Shown here piece by piece: positions 7,757 through 16,527 of a stretch of DNA of 64,000 bases. The notes beneath the pieces were generated by a model that saw only the letters and a list, made by a program, of their open reading frames with translations, searched no databases and was not told where the DNA came from. Source of the stretch: Spirochaetota bacterium (GTDB taxonomy: Bacteria > Spirochaetota > UBA4802 > UBA5550); NCBI GenBank assembly GCA_025457915.1, contig JALOTL010000007.1, positions 62,001 through 126,000 of the forward strand, in the 5' to 3' direction. How positions within the stretch are numbered: the first letter of the stretch is position 1; the number at the start of each line of letters is the position of its first letter. Both the position numbers and the translations under genes were made by a program.

Positions 7757-8722
7757 ATGAAGATAATAATATTCACCGACAGCAAAAACACCGCGAAGTT
7801 GTTCGACCCCCTCAAAAAGGCGAAGGACTGCTCCCTCGAACTTCATCCCAGGTCCGATCTGAAAAAGAAATCCGGATCTCTTACGAAAGACTCCATAATC
7901 TATCTCGACGTGTCTGACTACAAGGAGGCCGACAGGAAAAAGGCCCTGGCCATTCTCGAAAAGCTTACCGGCTACAGATACGGGATCATCGACCCCAAGG
8001 GCGCCGTCATCGACATGGCGGGCCTTTTCCATTCCGGAGCATCGGATTACATCGGCAGAGATCTTGCAAAAAAAGGAATCAACGCAAAAAGGCCGGCCCA
8101 GGTGGCGGAATTCAAAGCAGTGGATATCGCCGTAAAAACGACGCCTGTAAAAAAGAATTACATACTTTCCGGCAAAGACTGGAAAGAGATCAAATCGGGC
8201 AAGGAATACACCTTTTGCTTCATGTTCATCGAGCTGGACAACCAGAAGGAGATGAGGACGATATACGGAAACAAGCTCGGCGGGCTTCTCAAAAACTTTC
8301 ATGATATCGTGGGCGCGACGGCCGCAAAGATCAACGGCAGGGTATGGATGTGGACCGATTTCGGAGGGCTGTTGCTGTTCCCGTTCGACGGCAAAAACTG
8401 CGACTCCATTCTAATGGGATTCAAGCTCATCCTCGACAGGACCATAATGACCGTAGAGGATCTTAAAATAGATAACACGTTTTCCTACAGGATAGCCATA
8501 CACATTGGAAACACCCTGTACCAGACCAGGGGAAACACGGGTAATATCATATCCGACTCAATAAACTCCATATACCATATCGGATACAAGTTTGCCGAGC
8601 CGGGTGATTTCTGCATCACACAGGATGCGGTCGAATTCATTCCCAAAGGGCTCGCGGATCTTTTCAAGGAGGCTGGAGAGTTCGAGGGCAGGGTAATTAC
8701 AAGGCTGAAGAGGCTTTCCTGA
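7757..8722 (+). CDS. Cyclase-homology protein B: receiver-like N-terminus plus degenerate cyclase-like domain
   Basis: 321 residues, starting immediately after the stop of protein A. Residues 1-125 alternate strands and helices in a way that recalls a receiver (KIIIFTDSKN, IIYLDVSD, HSGASDYIGRDL) without the phosphorylation pocket clearly in place. Residues 150-320 parallel the cyclase-like part of protein A: TFCFMFIELDNQ, then NGRVWMWTDFGGLLLFPF. The metal aspartates seen in A are Glu and Phe here by my alignment. In contrast ISDSINSIYHIG keeps the Asn of the V-N-x-A-x-R motif (Arg is His) and AEPGDFCIT matches the following AEPGEILV-type strand. It converges with PBP1A, two bases between stops. 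Confidence 0.6.
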   Translation: MKIIIFTDSKNTAKLFDPLKKAKDCSLELHPRSDLKKKSGSLTKDSIIYLDVSDYKEADRKKALAILEKLTGYRYGIIDPKGAVIDMAGLFHSGASDYIGRDLAKKGINAKRPAQVAEFKAVDIAVKTTPVKKNYILSGKDWKEIKSGKEYTFCFMFIELDNQKEMRTIYGNKLGGLLKNFHDIVGATAAKINGRVWMWTDFGGLLLFPFDGKNCDSILMGFKLILDRTIMTVEDLKIDNTFSYRIAIHIGNTLYQTRGNTGNIISDSINSIYHIGYKFAEPGDFCITQDAVEFIPKGLADLFKEAGEFEGRVITRLKRLS

Positions 8723-8724
8723 AC

Positions 8725-11400
8725 CTATTTGTCGAGAAGGTCGCTGCCGATATCATCCGTAAGGACGTCGGACGACTGCTTCTTCACGTTGTTGATTATC
8801 GCGCTCTTCTGTCTGCCGGATATGTTTTCCCTGGGGCCCTTCCTTGACACCTCGATGTAGCTCCCGGATTCGGAACACAGCTCGCATGTCTTCGACGGCA
8901 GAGCGCTCGGGCTGAACACCTCGGATATGGACTGCCTGCAGCTGGATGAGAGAAGCAGCCCGGACTTCGCGCACACGTCCTTTTCGGCAAGCCCGGCATA
9001 TGTGGGAAAATCAGAGGCCGGATCGTTCTTGACCGCCTCCCTCATGTACTGTCCCCAGACCGGCGCGGCCACGGCTCCGCCGGATTCGCCTATACCGAGC
9101 GACATGCCGAGCTTGTCGTACCCTATCCAGATGCCGGATGTTACGAAGGGCGTGAAACCAACGAACCAGGCGTCCTTCCAGTTGTTGGTTGTTCCGGTCT
9201 TGCCTGCCGCGGGCCTTCCAATGGATGCGGATCCGCCGGTTCCGCCGGAAATGACGCCCTTCATCATGCTTATCATCAACTGTGCAGTTTCAGGTTTGAG
9301 CACCTGTATTCTCCCGTCCTTCTCCATCTTCTCGATGGTCCCCCTGACCTCTTCCTCTTTGTTTTCAATCACCTTGCCGTTCCTGTCCTTGATATACCTG
9401 ATGCTGAAGGGAAGGACGTCTCTTCCCCCGTTGGCGATTATCGCATAGGCGCGGGTCAGCTCGAACGGAGTGATCTCGAACGATCCCAGGGCTATGGAAA
9501 AATTTCTCGGTATCCTTTTTTTAGCCGTGGATTTGTCCATTTTGAGAAGCCTGGCGTAGTATTTCATCACGTATTCGATGCCGAGCGCATCGGCGATCCT
9601 GATGGACACGACGTTTATCGACATGGCAAGGGCCTTCCTCAACCTGACGAGCCCGTAGAATTCGGATTCGTAGTTTTCCGGTATCCAGTCGCCACCCTCA
9701 TTGTCCAGATATACTATCGGCGAATCGAGGACTGCGGTGGCCGGTGTAAACTTTCCGCTCTCCATGGCCGCCGAATAAAGGAGGGGTTTGATTGAAGAAC
9801 CCGCCTGCCTCCTTGCCTGCATCGCCCTGTTCAGCTGGTTGGAGCTTGCGAACTCGCTGCCCCCCACGATGGCCTCGATGTAGCCGTTGTTCTGATTTAT
9901 GGAGATGATGCAGCCCTCCACGTTCTGGAAGTTCCTGTCCTCGAAAAACCTGTCCTCGTATCTGCCGATGAACTGTCCCACGGGGTCTATCCCTACGATA
10001 AAATTCAGGCCGTCAAGCTCCTCCACCACGTTTTCCTGGAGATAGGAATTTATCCTTTCGTTCTCAACCGATCCCTTCCTGGCGAAGGGCGCTATGCCGA
10101 ACATGTCAGATATGACCTCGACCAGGTCAGAGTAGTTCTCCGTCAGGTCTTCGTCCTTTCTGAACTGGAGCCTGGAAGACTCGACGGACTGCCGCTTCAG
10201 GGCCCTGTCGAGGATCTTCTCCCCGGCCATTTGCTTTTCGATGTCTACCGTGGTATAAACGTCCAGGCCCTTGTCATAGACCCTTTCCTCGCCGTATTTC
10301 TTTATCAGCTGGCGCCTGATGTATTCCGTGAACCAGGGCGCCTTGTTGACCCTCGATCCCCATGCTGTTATGGTCGGGGCCATTTCGTTTATGCGCTTCA
10401 GGTATTCCGGCCAGAACCCCAGGTAAGCGGCCTCGGCCTGTGGCACGGTCAGGTATCCCATCTCGACCATCCTCGCGAGGACAATCATATGCCTCTGCAT
10501 GGCCCTTTTCGGATACCTGATCGGGGAAAGCTTGTTCGGCGCGGACGGCAGGGTGGCAAGAAGCGCGCACTCGGCCAGGTCGAGCTCCCACACGTGCTTG
10601 TCGAAATATATCTGCGACGCGGCCTCGACGCCGTATGCTCCATGGCCGAGGAATATCTGGTTGAGGTACAGGCCCATGATCTCGTCCTTCGAGTAGCTGA
10701 ACTCCATCATCAGGGATATGAAGGCCTCCTTGACTTTCCTGTATATGTTCCTGCTGCCCGACGTAAGCAGGACCTTGGAAAGCTGCTGGGTTATCGTGCT
10801 GCCGCCCTGCTTGATCCTGCCTGAAAAAATATTTATGAAAAAGGCCCTGACTATCCCCTTCGGATTGATGCCCCAGTGTTCGTAAAACTCGTTGTCCTCT
10901 ATGGCAACGAAGGCATGCACAAGGTTTTTGGGGATTTTGTCGAGGGTCACCACGTCCCTCTTCTGCCTGAAGAGCTCCGATACGAGCCTGTCGTTTTTGT
11001 CGTATATTCTGGTGGTCGCGTTCGGTCTGAAATTCGCTATTGACCTGACATTGTAGAAATCTATAATGAGTATCACGATGAAAGCGGCGCACATTCCGCC
11101 GGCGATGCCCAGGATTACCGCCTTGAAATCTCCGAACCTGTACCTCATCGACTGGATGAAATCGATTACCGGGTCAATGAAGCTTAAACCGGGAAAGGAC
11201 CAGCCCCCTTTAGCCGGCGAAGGTTTGCGCGAAGCGGCGGTTTTTTTAACCGGAATGTTTTTAATTAAAGAAGCGATTGACCAGGCGATCGAGCTGATCG
11301 CATCCATAATTTTCTTTGATAAATCGTCCCCGCCGGACTTCTTCGGCCTGTAAGTGCCGTGTCCTGGCAGTCTCGTTTTACTGCCCTGATATTTTGGCAT
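8725..11400 (-). CDS. Penicillin-binding protein 1A, bifunctional transglycosylase/transpeptidase
   Basis: 891 residues: a basic cytoplasmic N-terminus of about 92 residues, one TM helix (93-114), a GT51 domain with EDNEFYEHWG (catalytic Glu168) and KEAFISLMMEFSYSKDEIMGLYLNQI-type second motif including Glu225, and a transpeptidase domain with SSIK (Ser535, Lys538), SIN and KTGTTNNWKDAWFVG (Lys734). The C-terminus carries CAKSGLLLSSSC and CELC, a cysteine-rich tail seen in several 1A proteins. It polymerises and cross-links peptidoglycan at the inner membrane. The cytoplasmic extension is longer than in most homologues. Lone gene, divergent from flaB. Confidence 0.95.
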   Translation of the reverse strand: MPKYQGSKTRLPGHGTYRPKKSGGDDLSKKIMDAISSIAWSIASLIKNIPVKKTAASRKPSPAKGGWSFPGLSFIDPVIDFIQSMRYRFGDFKAVILGIAGGMCAAFIVILIIDFYNVRSIANFRPNATTRIYDKNDRLVSELFRQKRDVVTLDKIPKNLVHAFVAIEDNEFYEHWGINPKGIVRAFFINIFSGRIKQGGSTITQQLSKVLLTSGSRNIYRKVKEAFISLMMEFSYSKDEIMGLYLNQIFLGHGAYGVEAASQIYFDKHVWELDLAECALLATLPSAPNKLSPIRYPKRAMQRHMIVLARMVEMGYLTVPQAEAAYLGFWPEYLKRINEMAPTITAWGSRVNKAPWFTEYIRRQLIKKYGEERVYDKGLDVYTTVDIEKQMAGEKILDRALKRQSVESSRLQFRKDEDLTENYSDLVEVISDMFGIAPFARKGSVENERINSYLQENVVEELDGLNFIVGIDPVGQFIGRYEDRFFEDRNFQNVEGCIISINQNNGYIEAIVGGSEFASSNQLNRAMQARRQAGSSIKPLLYSAAMESGKFTPATAVLDSPIVYLDNEGGDWIPENYESEFYGLVRLRKALAMSINVVSIRIADALGIEYVMKYYARLLKMDKSTAKKRIPRNFSIALGSFEITPFELTRAYAIIANGGRDVLPFSIRYIKDRNGKVIENKEEEVRGTIEKMEKDGRIQVLKPETAQLMISMMKGVISGGTGGSASIGRPAAGKTGTTNNWKDAWFVGFTPFVTSGIWIGYDKLGMSLGIGESGGAVAAPVWGQYMREAVKNDPASDFPTYAGLAEKDVCAKSGLLLSSSCRQSISEVFSPSALPSKTCELCSESGSYIEVSRKGPRENISGRQKSAIINNVKKQSSDVLTDDIGSDLLDK

Positions 11401-11853
11401 CCGCCACCTCTTGAATCATGTATACGGTCATGCGCCGGTATGTATTAAAATCCTGACGTTAAAAACAACCCGCTTTCTTACTAAAAAAACAGGCGCCGGA
11501 CAAGCTATATATTTTTCCGCGTCTTTTCATTTCAAGAATAAATCTATAATATTCTATTATTATTTCACCTGGGAAGCGCCTGCTTAAAATTAATCAATAC
11601 TTAAAATAAGTGTTTTTTCAGATAACCATCTATTCATATTCTTTATATACATTTTTTTAATATATTAAAAAAAAACAGATTTCAATTAAAAATGCATGAA
11701 AATCATAGAATTTTGATTATATTTTCAAATAATAGCCTATAATTACATATAAAACCATTTAGCAAAAAAATACTATATGACGACTCATTGATAGTAATAA
11801 GGTTTAAAATGAGCTATCAAGGATGATGGCCATAAATTTCAAGGAGGAAAGCC
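11401..11853. other. 453-bp AT-rich intergenic region between PBP1A and flaB
   Basis: Divergent promoter region. It is far richer in A and T than the flanking genes and carries no convincing open frame. A sigma70-like pair is visible at 11713-11743 (listed separately) and a strong AAGGAGGAA ribosome site lies just before the flaB start. I looked for a FliA-type TAAA/GCCGATAA pair near flaB and found none with proper spacing. Confidence 0.6.
11713..11743 (+). promoter_or_regulatory. Candidate sigma70-type promoter upstream of flaB
   Basis: TTGATT at 11713-11718 and a perfect TATAAT at 11738-11743, separated by 19 bases, which is long. Transcription from here would give a leader of about 100 bases before the flaB start. 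In an AT-rich region such matches can arise by chance. Confidence 0.35.
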
Positions 11854-12702
11854 ATGATAATAAACCATAACATTGCCGCCATCTTTTCCCACAGAACCTT
11901 AAAATTCCATGACTGGAACATCACAAAGGACATTGAAAAGCTGTCTTCGGGCATGAGAATCAACAAGGCCGGCGACGATGCGTCAGGATTGGCTGTTTCT
12001 GAAAAGATGCGATCCCAGATCCAGGGCCTAAGGCAGGCCGAAAGGAACACTGAGGACGGCATGTCTTTTATTCAGACGGCCGAAGGTTACCTCGAAGAAG
12101 TCCATGCAATTCTTCAGAGGGTAAGGGTTCTGGCAGTACAATCAGCCAACGGTATCTACTCCAACGAGGACAGGCAGCTCATCCAGGTTGAGATTTCCGA
12201 GCTTGTGGATGAAATCGACAGGATATCTTCCCAGGCCGAATTCAACAAGATGAGGATACTGACCGGGGCTTTTGCGAGACTGCATCCGACGGCATCCATG
12301 TGGTTCCACATGGGCCCGAACATGCACCAGAGGGAAAGGGTCTTCATCGAGACCATGACCACCTCGGCGCTCGGACTCAGGAATCCGACCGTTCTCACGT
12401 TCATATCCATATCCACCCCGGGCAAGGCGAACGCCGTTATCGGTCTCGCCGACGAAGCACTCAGGGTGATATCCAAGCAGCGGGCGGACCTCGGCGCGTA
12501 CTACAACAGGCTTGAGCACGCGGCAAAGGGCCTGATGAACGCATACGAGAACGTGCAGGCATCGGAAAGCAGGATAAGGGATACCGACATGGCGGAGCAG
12601 ATGTCATCCTTCGTGAGGTATCAGATACTGACCCAGGCGGCGACCGGAATGCTGGCGCAGGCAAACACCAAGTCGCAGTCAGTATTGCAGCTTTTGAAAT
12701 AA
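11854..12702 (+). CDS. flaB: Flagellin core protein FlaB (periplasmic flagellar filament)
   Basis: 282 residues, the usual spirochaete FlaB length, with no signal peptide. The N-terminal D0/D1 coiled region begins [18 protein letters not shown] and contains [18 protein letters not shown]; the short central region has [16 protein letters not shown], a spirochaete hallmark; the C-terminal D0 has [16 protein letters not shown] and ends [17 protein letters not shown]. It forms the core of the periplasmic flagellum. AAGGAGGAA precedes the ATG. The gene stands alone between PBP1A and an acyltransferase pair and ends in a clear intrinsic terminator, so it is probably a highly expressed single-gene unit. 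Confidence 0.97.
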   Translation: MIINHNIAAIFSHRTLKFHDWNITKDIEKLSSGMRINKAGDDASGLAVSEKMRSQIQGLRQAERNTEDGMSFIQTAEGYLEEVHAILQRVRVLAVQSANGIYSNEDRQLIQVEISELVDEIDRISSQAEFNKMRILTGAFARLHPTASMWFHMGPNMHQRERVFIETMTTSALGLRNPTVLTFISISTPGKANAVIGLADEALRVISKQRADLGAYYNRLEHAAKGLMNAYENVQASESRIRDTDMAEQMSSFVRYQILTQAATGMLAQANTKSQSVLQLLK

Positions 12703-12730
12703 GTTTGAGCCAACATCGCAGTACCATTCA

Positions 12731-12762
12731 AAACGCCGGATTCTCCCATCCGGCGTTTTTTA
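12731..12762 (+). terminator. Intrinsic terminator of flaB
   Basis: A perfect 9-bp GC-rich stem (12733-12741 with 12748-12756), 6-base loop and a following run of six T. It lies 28 bases after the flaB stop. Confidence 0.9.
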
Positions 12763-12892
12763 TTAATCCATAAGGTTAATGTTGTGCTCGCGTCATCTTA
12801 CGGTCCAGGCACATGCGCATAAAAAAGTTGTTGATAAAAAAACCTTATCGATGACGACTATGTAAAATCCAAATCGAGACAAAAATTTTCAG

Positions 12893-14326
12893 ATGGCCTT
12901 TTCATCATACATATTTCTCTTTTACTTTTTCCCGATATTCTTCGCCGCCTATTTTATCCTGCCCTCCAGGTTTAAAAAACCATTAGTGCTGGCCGCCAGC
13001 CTCATTTTTTATTGCTGGGGTACTCCGCTCGGCGCTCTCATAGTTCTTGTCACATCCGTTATCGACTATTACTCAACCCGTTTCCTTAAGGCAGGAAGCA
13101 GAAAATACCGCAAAGCCGTCCTCACGGCATTGATAGCAGAAAACATCGGTCTTTTATTATATTTCAAGTATTCGAATTTCTTAATCGGAGAAATAAACGG
13201 CATATTGAAGACCGCAGGGTTTACTGCCATACCCTGGACCGGAGTCATATTCTTACTGGGTATCTCTTTCATCGTTTTCCACAAAATCAGCTATCTTGTG
13301 GATGTTTACAATGAAACTGCCGAACCCGCAGAGAACCTTGCGGAGTATCTGACCTATATATTGCTTTTCCCGAAGCTCATCCAGGGACCGATATTCAAAT
13401 ACCATGATTTCGACCACAACGCTGTGGATAAAAAGCAGGACTTAAACGGATTTTTTAATGGATTTTCAAGATTCATTCTCGGATTTTCAAAAAAGATACT
13501 GCTGGCCGACACTCTGGGGTTCACGGCCGACAAAATATTTTCACTTCCTTTTTCTGAACTAAACGTTCTGTTTGCCTGGCTCGGCGCAGTTACATATACA
13601 TTCCAGATTTATTTCGATTTCTCGGCCTATTCGGACATGGCGATAGGCATGGGAGAAATGATGGGATACAGGATACCTGAAAATTTCAACAGGCCGTATC
13701 TGGCCCGGAGCTTCACCGACTTCTGGAGAAGATGGCATATTACCCTTTCATCATGGTTCAGGGAGTATCTATACATTCCCCTCGGGGGAAACAGGGTTTC
13801 AAAAACAAGGAATTACATGAACCTCTGGATGGTCTTCTTCATTTCGGGGCTCTGGCACGGGGCCAACTGGACCTTCCTGGTCTGGGGCGCCTATCATGGT
13901 TTCTTCCTTATAATCGACAAAATTTTCTGGCTTAAAAAATCGGAAAGGCTGGCCGGAGCGGTCACCGTACCGCTGACTTTTCTTCTGGTTCTCATCGGCT
14001 GGGTCTTTTTCAGATCAGACAACATCACGTATGCCGCCGGATTTCTTGGAAAGATGTTTTCATTCCAGGAACTTGTTCAATACACAAGTAAATACTTGAT
14101 TTCCGATTTCATCGACAGGAGCGGAATACTTATCCTCATTATTTCCGCATTTATAGGTTTCTTTCCCGAAAAAATGACGGTGTCCTTAAAAGGCGCGATA
14201 AAATTGAAGCTGACTCCAGTGACACTCGCATCCATCCAGTCGGCGGTACTGTTTCTTCTGTTTCTTTTTTCATTGTTTGGCATGTTCAGCAGCGATTTCA
14301 AGCCATACATTTATTTCAGGTTTTAA
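12893..14326 (+). CDS. MBOAT-family membrane O-acyltransferase (AlgI-like)
   Basis: 477 residues with about 10-12 membrane segments. The MBOAT signature is intact: FWRRWHITLSSWFREYLYIPLGGNR with His282, and the active-site LWHGANWTFLVWGAYHG with His322. AlgI-type proteins move acetyl (or other acyl) groups across the inner membrane for O-acylation of exopolysaccharide, teichoic acid or similar polymers. The next gene, six bases downstream, is an AlgJ-like SGNH protein, the usual partner. No polysaccharide polymerase genes are in the window, so the acceptor is unknown. The start has only a weak ribosome site. Confidence 0.92.
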   Translation: MAFSSYIFLFYFFPIFFAAYFILPSRFKKPLVLAASLIFYCWGTPLGALIVLVTSVIDYYSTRFLKAGSRKYRKAVLTALIAENIGLLLYFKYSNFLIGEINGILKTAGFTAIPWTGVIFLLGISFIVFHKISYLVDVYNETAEPAENLAEYLTYILLFPKLIQGPIFKYHDFDHNAVDKKQDLNGFFNGFSRFILGFSKKILLADTLGFTADKIFSLPFSELNVLFAWLGAVTYTFQIYFDFSAYSDMAIGMGEMMGYRIPENFNRPYLARSFTDFWRRWHITLSSWFREYLYIPLGGNRVSKTRNYMNLWMVFFISGLWHGANWTFLVWGAYHGFFLIIDKIFWLKKSERLAGAVTVPLTFLLVLIGWVFFRSDNITYAAGFLGKMFSFQELVQYTSKYLISDFIDRSGILILIISAFIGFFPEKMTVSLKGAIKLKLTPVTLASIQSAVLFLLFLFSLFGMFSSDFKPYIYFRF

Positions 14327-14332
14327 TGTGTC

Positions 14333-15514
14333 ATGAAAAAAATACAGGCATCATTTATAATAATCATCGCCCTGCTTATAGCTTTAATCGACCTTCAAAC
14401 TAAGTTCCATTTCATCAAAGAACCGAAACTGTGGGGCGTTTTCGTTCCTGTTGTAATACCGAACCCCGGGCCGGAAAACATATTCAGCGGCGCATTCCAG
14501 AAAACATTTGAAAAATGGCTGGCTGATAACGCGGGACTCAGAAGCTTTTTCATTAAATCACGCAACCAGCTGTATGTCTGGTTCTACAGGGAGATATCGT
14601 TAAATTTCCACGAGCGCGTTATCCTTGGGAGAGAAAACTATCTATACCAGTACCCATATGTGTTCTCACATAACAGGCTCGATATAATTCCTGAAAAGGT
14701 CATAGAGGAAAAGGTGAAGAAAATAAAGGCCCTCCAGGAGTTCATGAAAAAAAAGAACCGTGCGCTCATTTTCTGCATAACGCCGAGCAAGGCGACAATT
14801 TATCCTGAATATATTCCCGACAGGTACGTAAACAAAGAAAGATTGAAAATCAAGAGCAATTACGACGTACTCATTCCTCTTCTTGAAAAACACGGGGTCG
14901 TCTACGCGGATGGGAGACGCCTCTTCCTGAATCTTAAGTCTGAAAAATGGCCTCTTTTCCCGAAAAGCGGGGCCCACTGGAATTACTACAGCGCGTTCAT
15001 GTTCCTTTCTAAAATAAACGAAAAATTAAAGACGCTATCCAATAAAAGCTTAAATCTGAGTGATTTAAAACTTAAAGGAGTCAGGGTGGCCGACAAACCT
15101 GAAATTTTTGTGGGACTCTCGACTGAAGATGACGATCTTGCCCACGTGATAAACGTATATGACCCGTCATTCAGTTATGGAAACTATGCCTATCCCGATA
15201 TCCCCAGGCCGACAACAGTAAAAAAAAATAGACCGAGAATCCTGATCGTTGGAGGAAGTTTCAACAGACAGTTAATCGACCTCATGTTCAGATACGGGCT
15301 GTATGATCAGATGGACTTATTCTACTATTACAGCAAGATTCAAACGCTCCCGGCATCGTTTATTGACGACTCGAAACCGATCGACAAAAGTAAACTTGAT
15401 TGGGAAAAAGACATTTTCTCGAAAGATATAATATTTATCGAGACAAACGAGGAAGCGATTTCCAAAATGGGCAGGGGATTCATCGAAGACGCATATAAAA
15501 ACGCGATGCGGTGA
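14333..15514 (+). CDS. AlgJ/AlgX-like SGNH acyltransferase partner
   Basis: 393 residues with one N-terminal membrane anchor (IQASFIIIIALLIALIDL) and a periplasmic SGNH-type domain. The nucleophile is probably Ser309 in ILIVGGSFNRQ; KSGAHWNYYSA supplies His215-Trp, equivalent to the D-T-H-W block of AlgJ/AlgX, but the Asp position is Gly here. PENIFSGAFQKTFEKWLADN near 45 matches the E-N-R x F-E-x-x-x-x-D-N pattern of this family. It should work with the MBOAT protein encoded six bases upstream to acylate a surface polymer. About 64 bases separate its stop from the opposing MBL gene's stop. Confidence 0.85.
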   Translation: MKKIQASFIIIIALLIALIDLQTKFHFIKEPKLWGVFVPVVIPNPGPENIFSGAFQKTFEKWLADNAGLRSFFIKSRNQLYVWFYREISLNFHERVILGRENYLYQYPYVFSHNRLDIIPEKVIEEKVKKIKALQEFMKKKNRALIFCITPSKATIYPEYIPDRYVNKERLKIKSNYDVLIPLLEKHGVVYADGRRLFLNLKSEKWPLFPKSGAHWNYYSAFMFLSKINEKLKTLSNKSLNLSDLKLKGVRVADKPEIFVGLSTEDDDLAHVINVYDPSFSYGNYAYPDIPRPTTVKKNRPRILIVGGSFNRQLIDLMFRYGLYDQMDLFYYYSKIQTLPASFIDDSKPIDKSKLDWEKDIFSKDIIFIETNEEAISKMGRGFIEDAYKNAMR

Positions 15515-15577
15515 ATTTCACGGACCGGAAAGCCAGTTCAATTTCTCTCCAGAAAAAAAAATTTCCGTTTAAAAAAT

Positions 15578-16309
15578 TCAAACTTCCAGCAAATCGCCCG
15601 GCCTGATGTATATTATATTTTTATATCCGGATTCCTTGTTTTTCTTAAGATGCGTTCCATAAAAAACCGTGTTTTGTCCAAGCCTGCAGGAAACCTTTTC
15701 AATGATGTCGCGCTCGGACATGTGAATATTTACCGGATCTTCCGGCTCCCCGTTCATATCGGCAAGGACCGCTGCCTGTCCCTGAGAAAGGTGAACCAGG
15801 AATCCGTCGTCCCATAGCGTATCTGAAAGATAAGTAAATTTCGCTTCGTTTCCCAGGCGGATGGTATAACCGATAGTTTCAATGAAATGGTGCATTTCCA
15901 GGGCCTCCAGGATAAGCCCGCCTCCGACGCCGGCCCTGTCGCCCGGACGCAGCTCAATGAATTCCGCGTTTCTCCCAAGCCATTCCATGACGGGATGCCC
16001 GTTTCCGAACGCTACCGCGCAGATCCCGTTCATCACCGCGCCTATCCCGCTGGGGCCGATAATCCTGATCCTTTTTTCAACGCCGTCGTAAAGAAAACGC
16101 AGGGCCAGGAATGGAAACCCGAAAAAATGGTCCGCGTGGAAATGGGATATGAAAATTTCGCTTATGCGCGATATGTCGAAATTTTCCCGCCAGAGGCTGT
16201 TCATAACGTCCGGCGGAGTTTCCGTAAGCAAGTGACCGTCGACAATAAAAGAGTTGTAGGGCAGTCCGTCGCTTATGGCCCCCCCGTTTCCGAGAATCCT
16301 TATTTTCAT
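15578..16309 (-). CDS. MBL-fold metallo-hydrolase (RNase Z/AtsA-like)
   Basis: 243 residues. HFHADH (His56, His58, Asp60, His61) is the metal site; LSDT and a C-terminal GTHLKK supply further ligands. The N-terminal strand MKIRILGNGG and the S-N-S-F pattern (YNSFIVDG) are typical of the RNase Z/arylsulfatase branch. Against tRNase Z itself, no exosite arm is visible and the spacing of late motifs differs, so I leave the substrate open. Single gene, flanked by convergent and divergent neighbours. Confidence 0.8.
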   Translation of the reverse strand: MKIRILGNGGAISDGLPYNSFIVDGHLLTETPPDVMNSLWRENFDISRISEIFISHFHADHFFGFPFLALRFLYDGVEKRIRIIGPSGIGAVMNGICAVAFGNGHPVMEWLGRNAEFIELRPGDRAGVGGGLILEALEMHHFIETIGYTIRLGNEAKFTYLSDTLWDDGFLVHLSQGQAAVLADMNGEPEDPVNIHMSERDIIEKVSCRLGQNTVFYGTHLKKNKESGYKNIIYIRPGDLLEV

Positions 16310-16527
16310 GGATCATCACCCCGATTAATCTGCCTTATCGTCAATAAAACTCATACCGGACGCCGGCGCCGGGTCAACGATCTTTTTTATCGTTAAATAA
16401 CCCGCTCGGGAAAAATTGATCTTGAAAAAAGCCGGCTGATCCATTTTCCTGTCAAAATCAACGCAGGGCCTTCAATGATGCATTGCATCAGGCTTGCAGA
16501 TCCCGTATTTACGGCTATTATATAACC

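Noticed and set aside
11790-11853. Possible FliA (sigma28) promoter next to flaB
   Set aside because: A TAAA and a GCCATAA occur, but about 20 bases apart instead of 15, and too close to the start codon.
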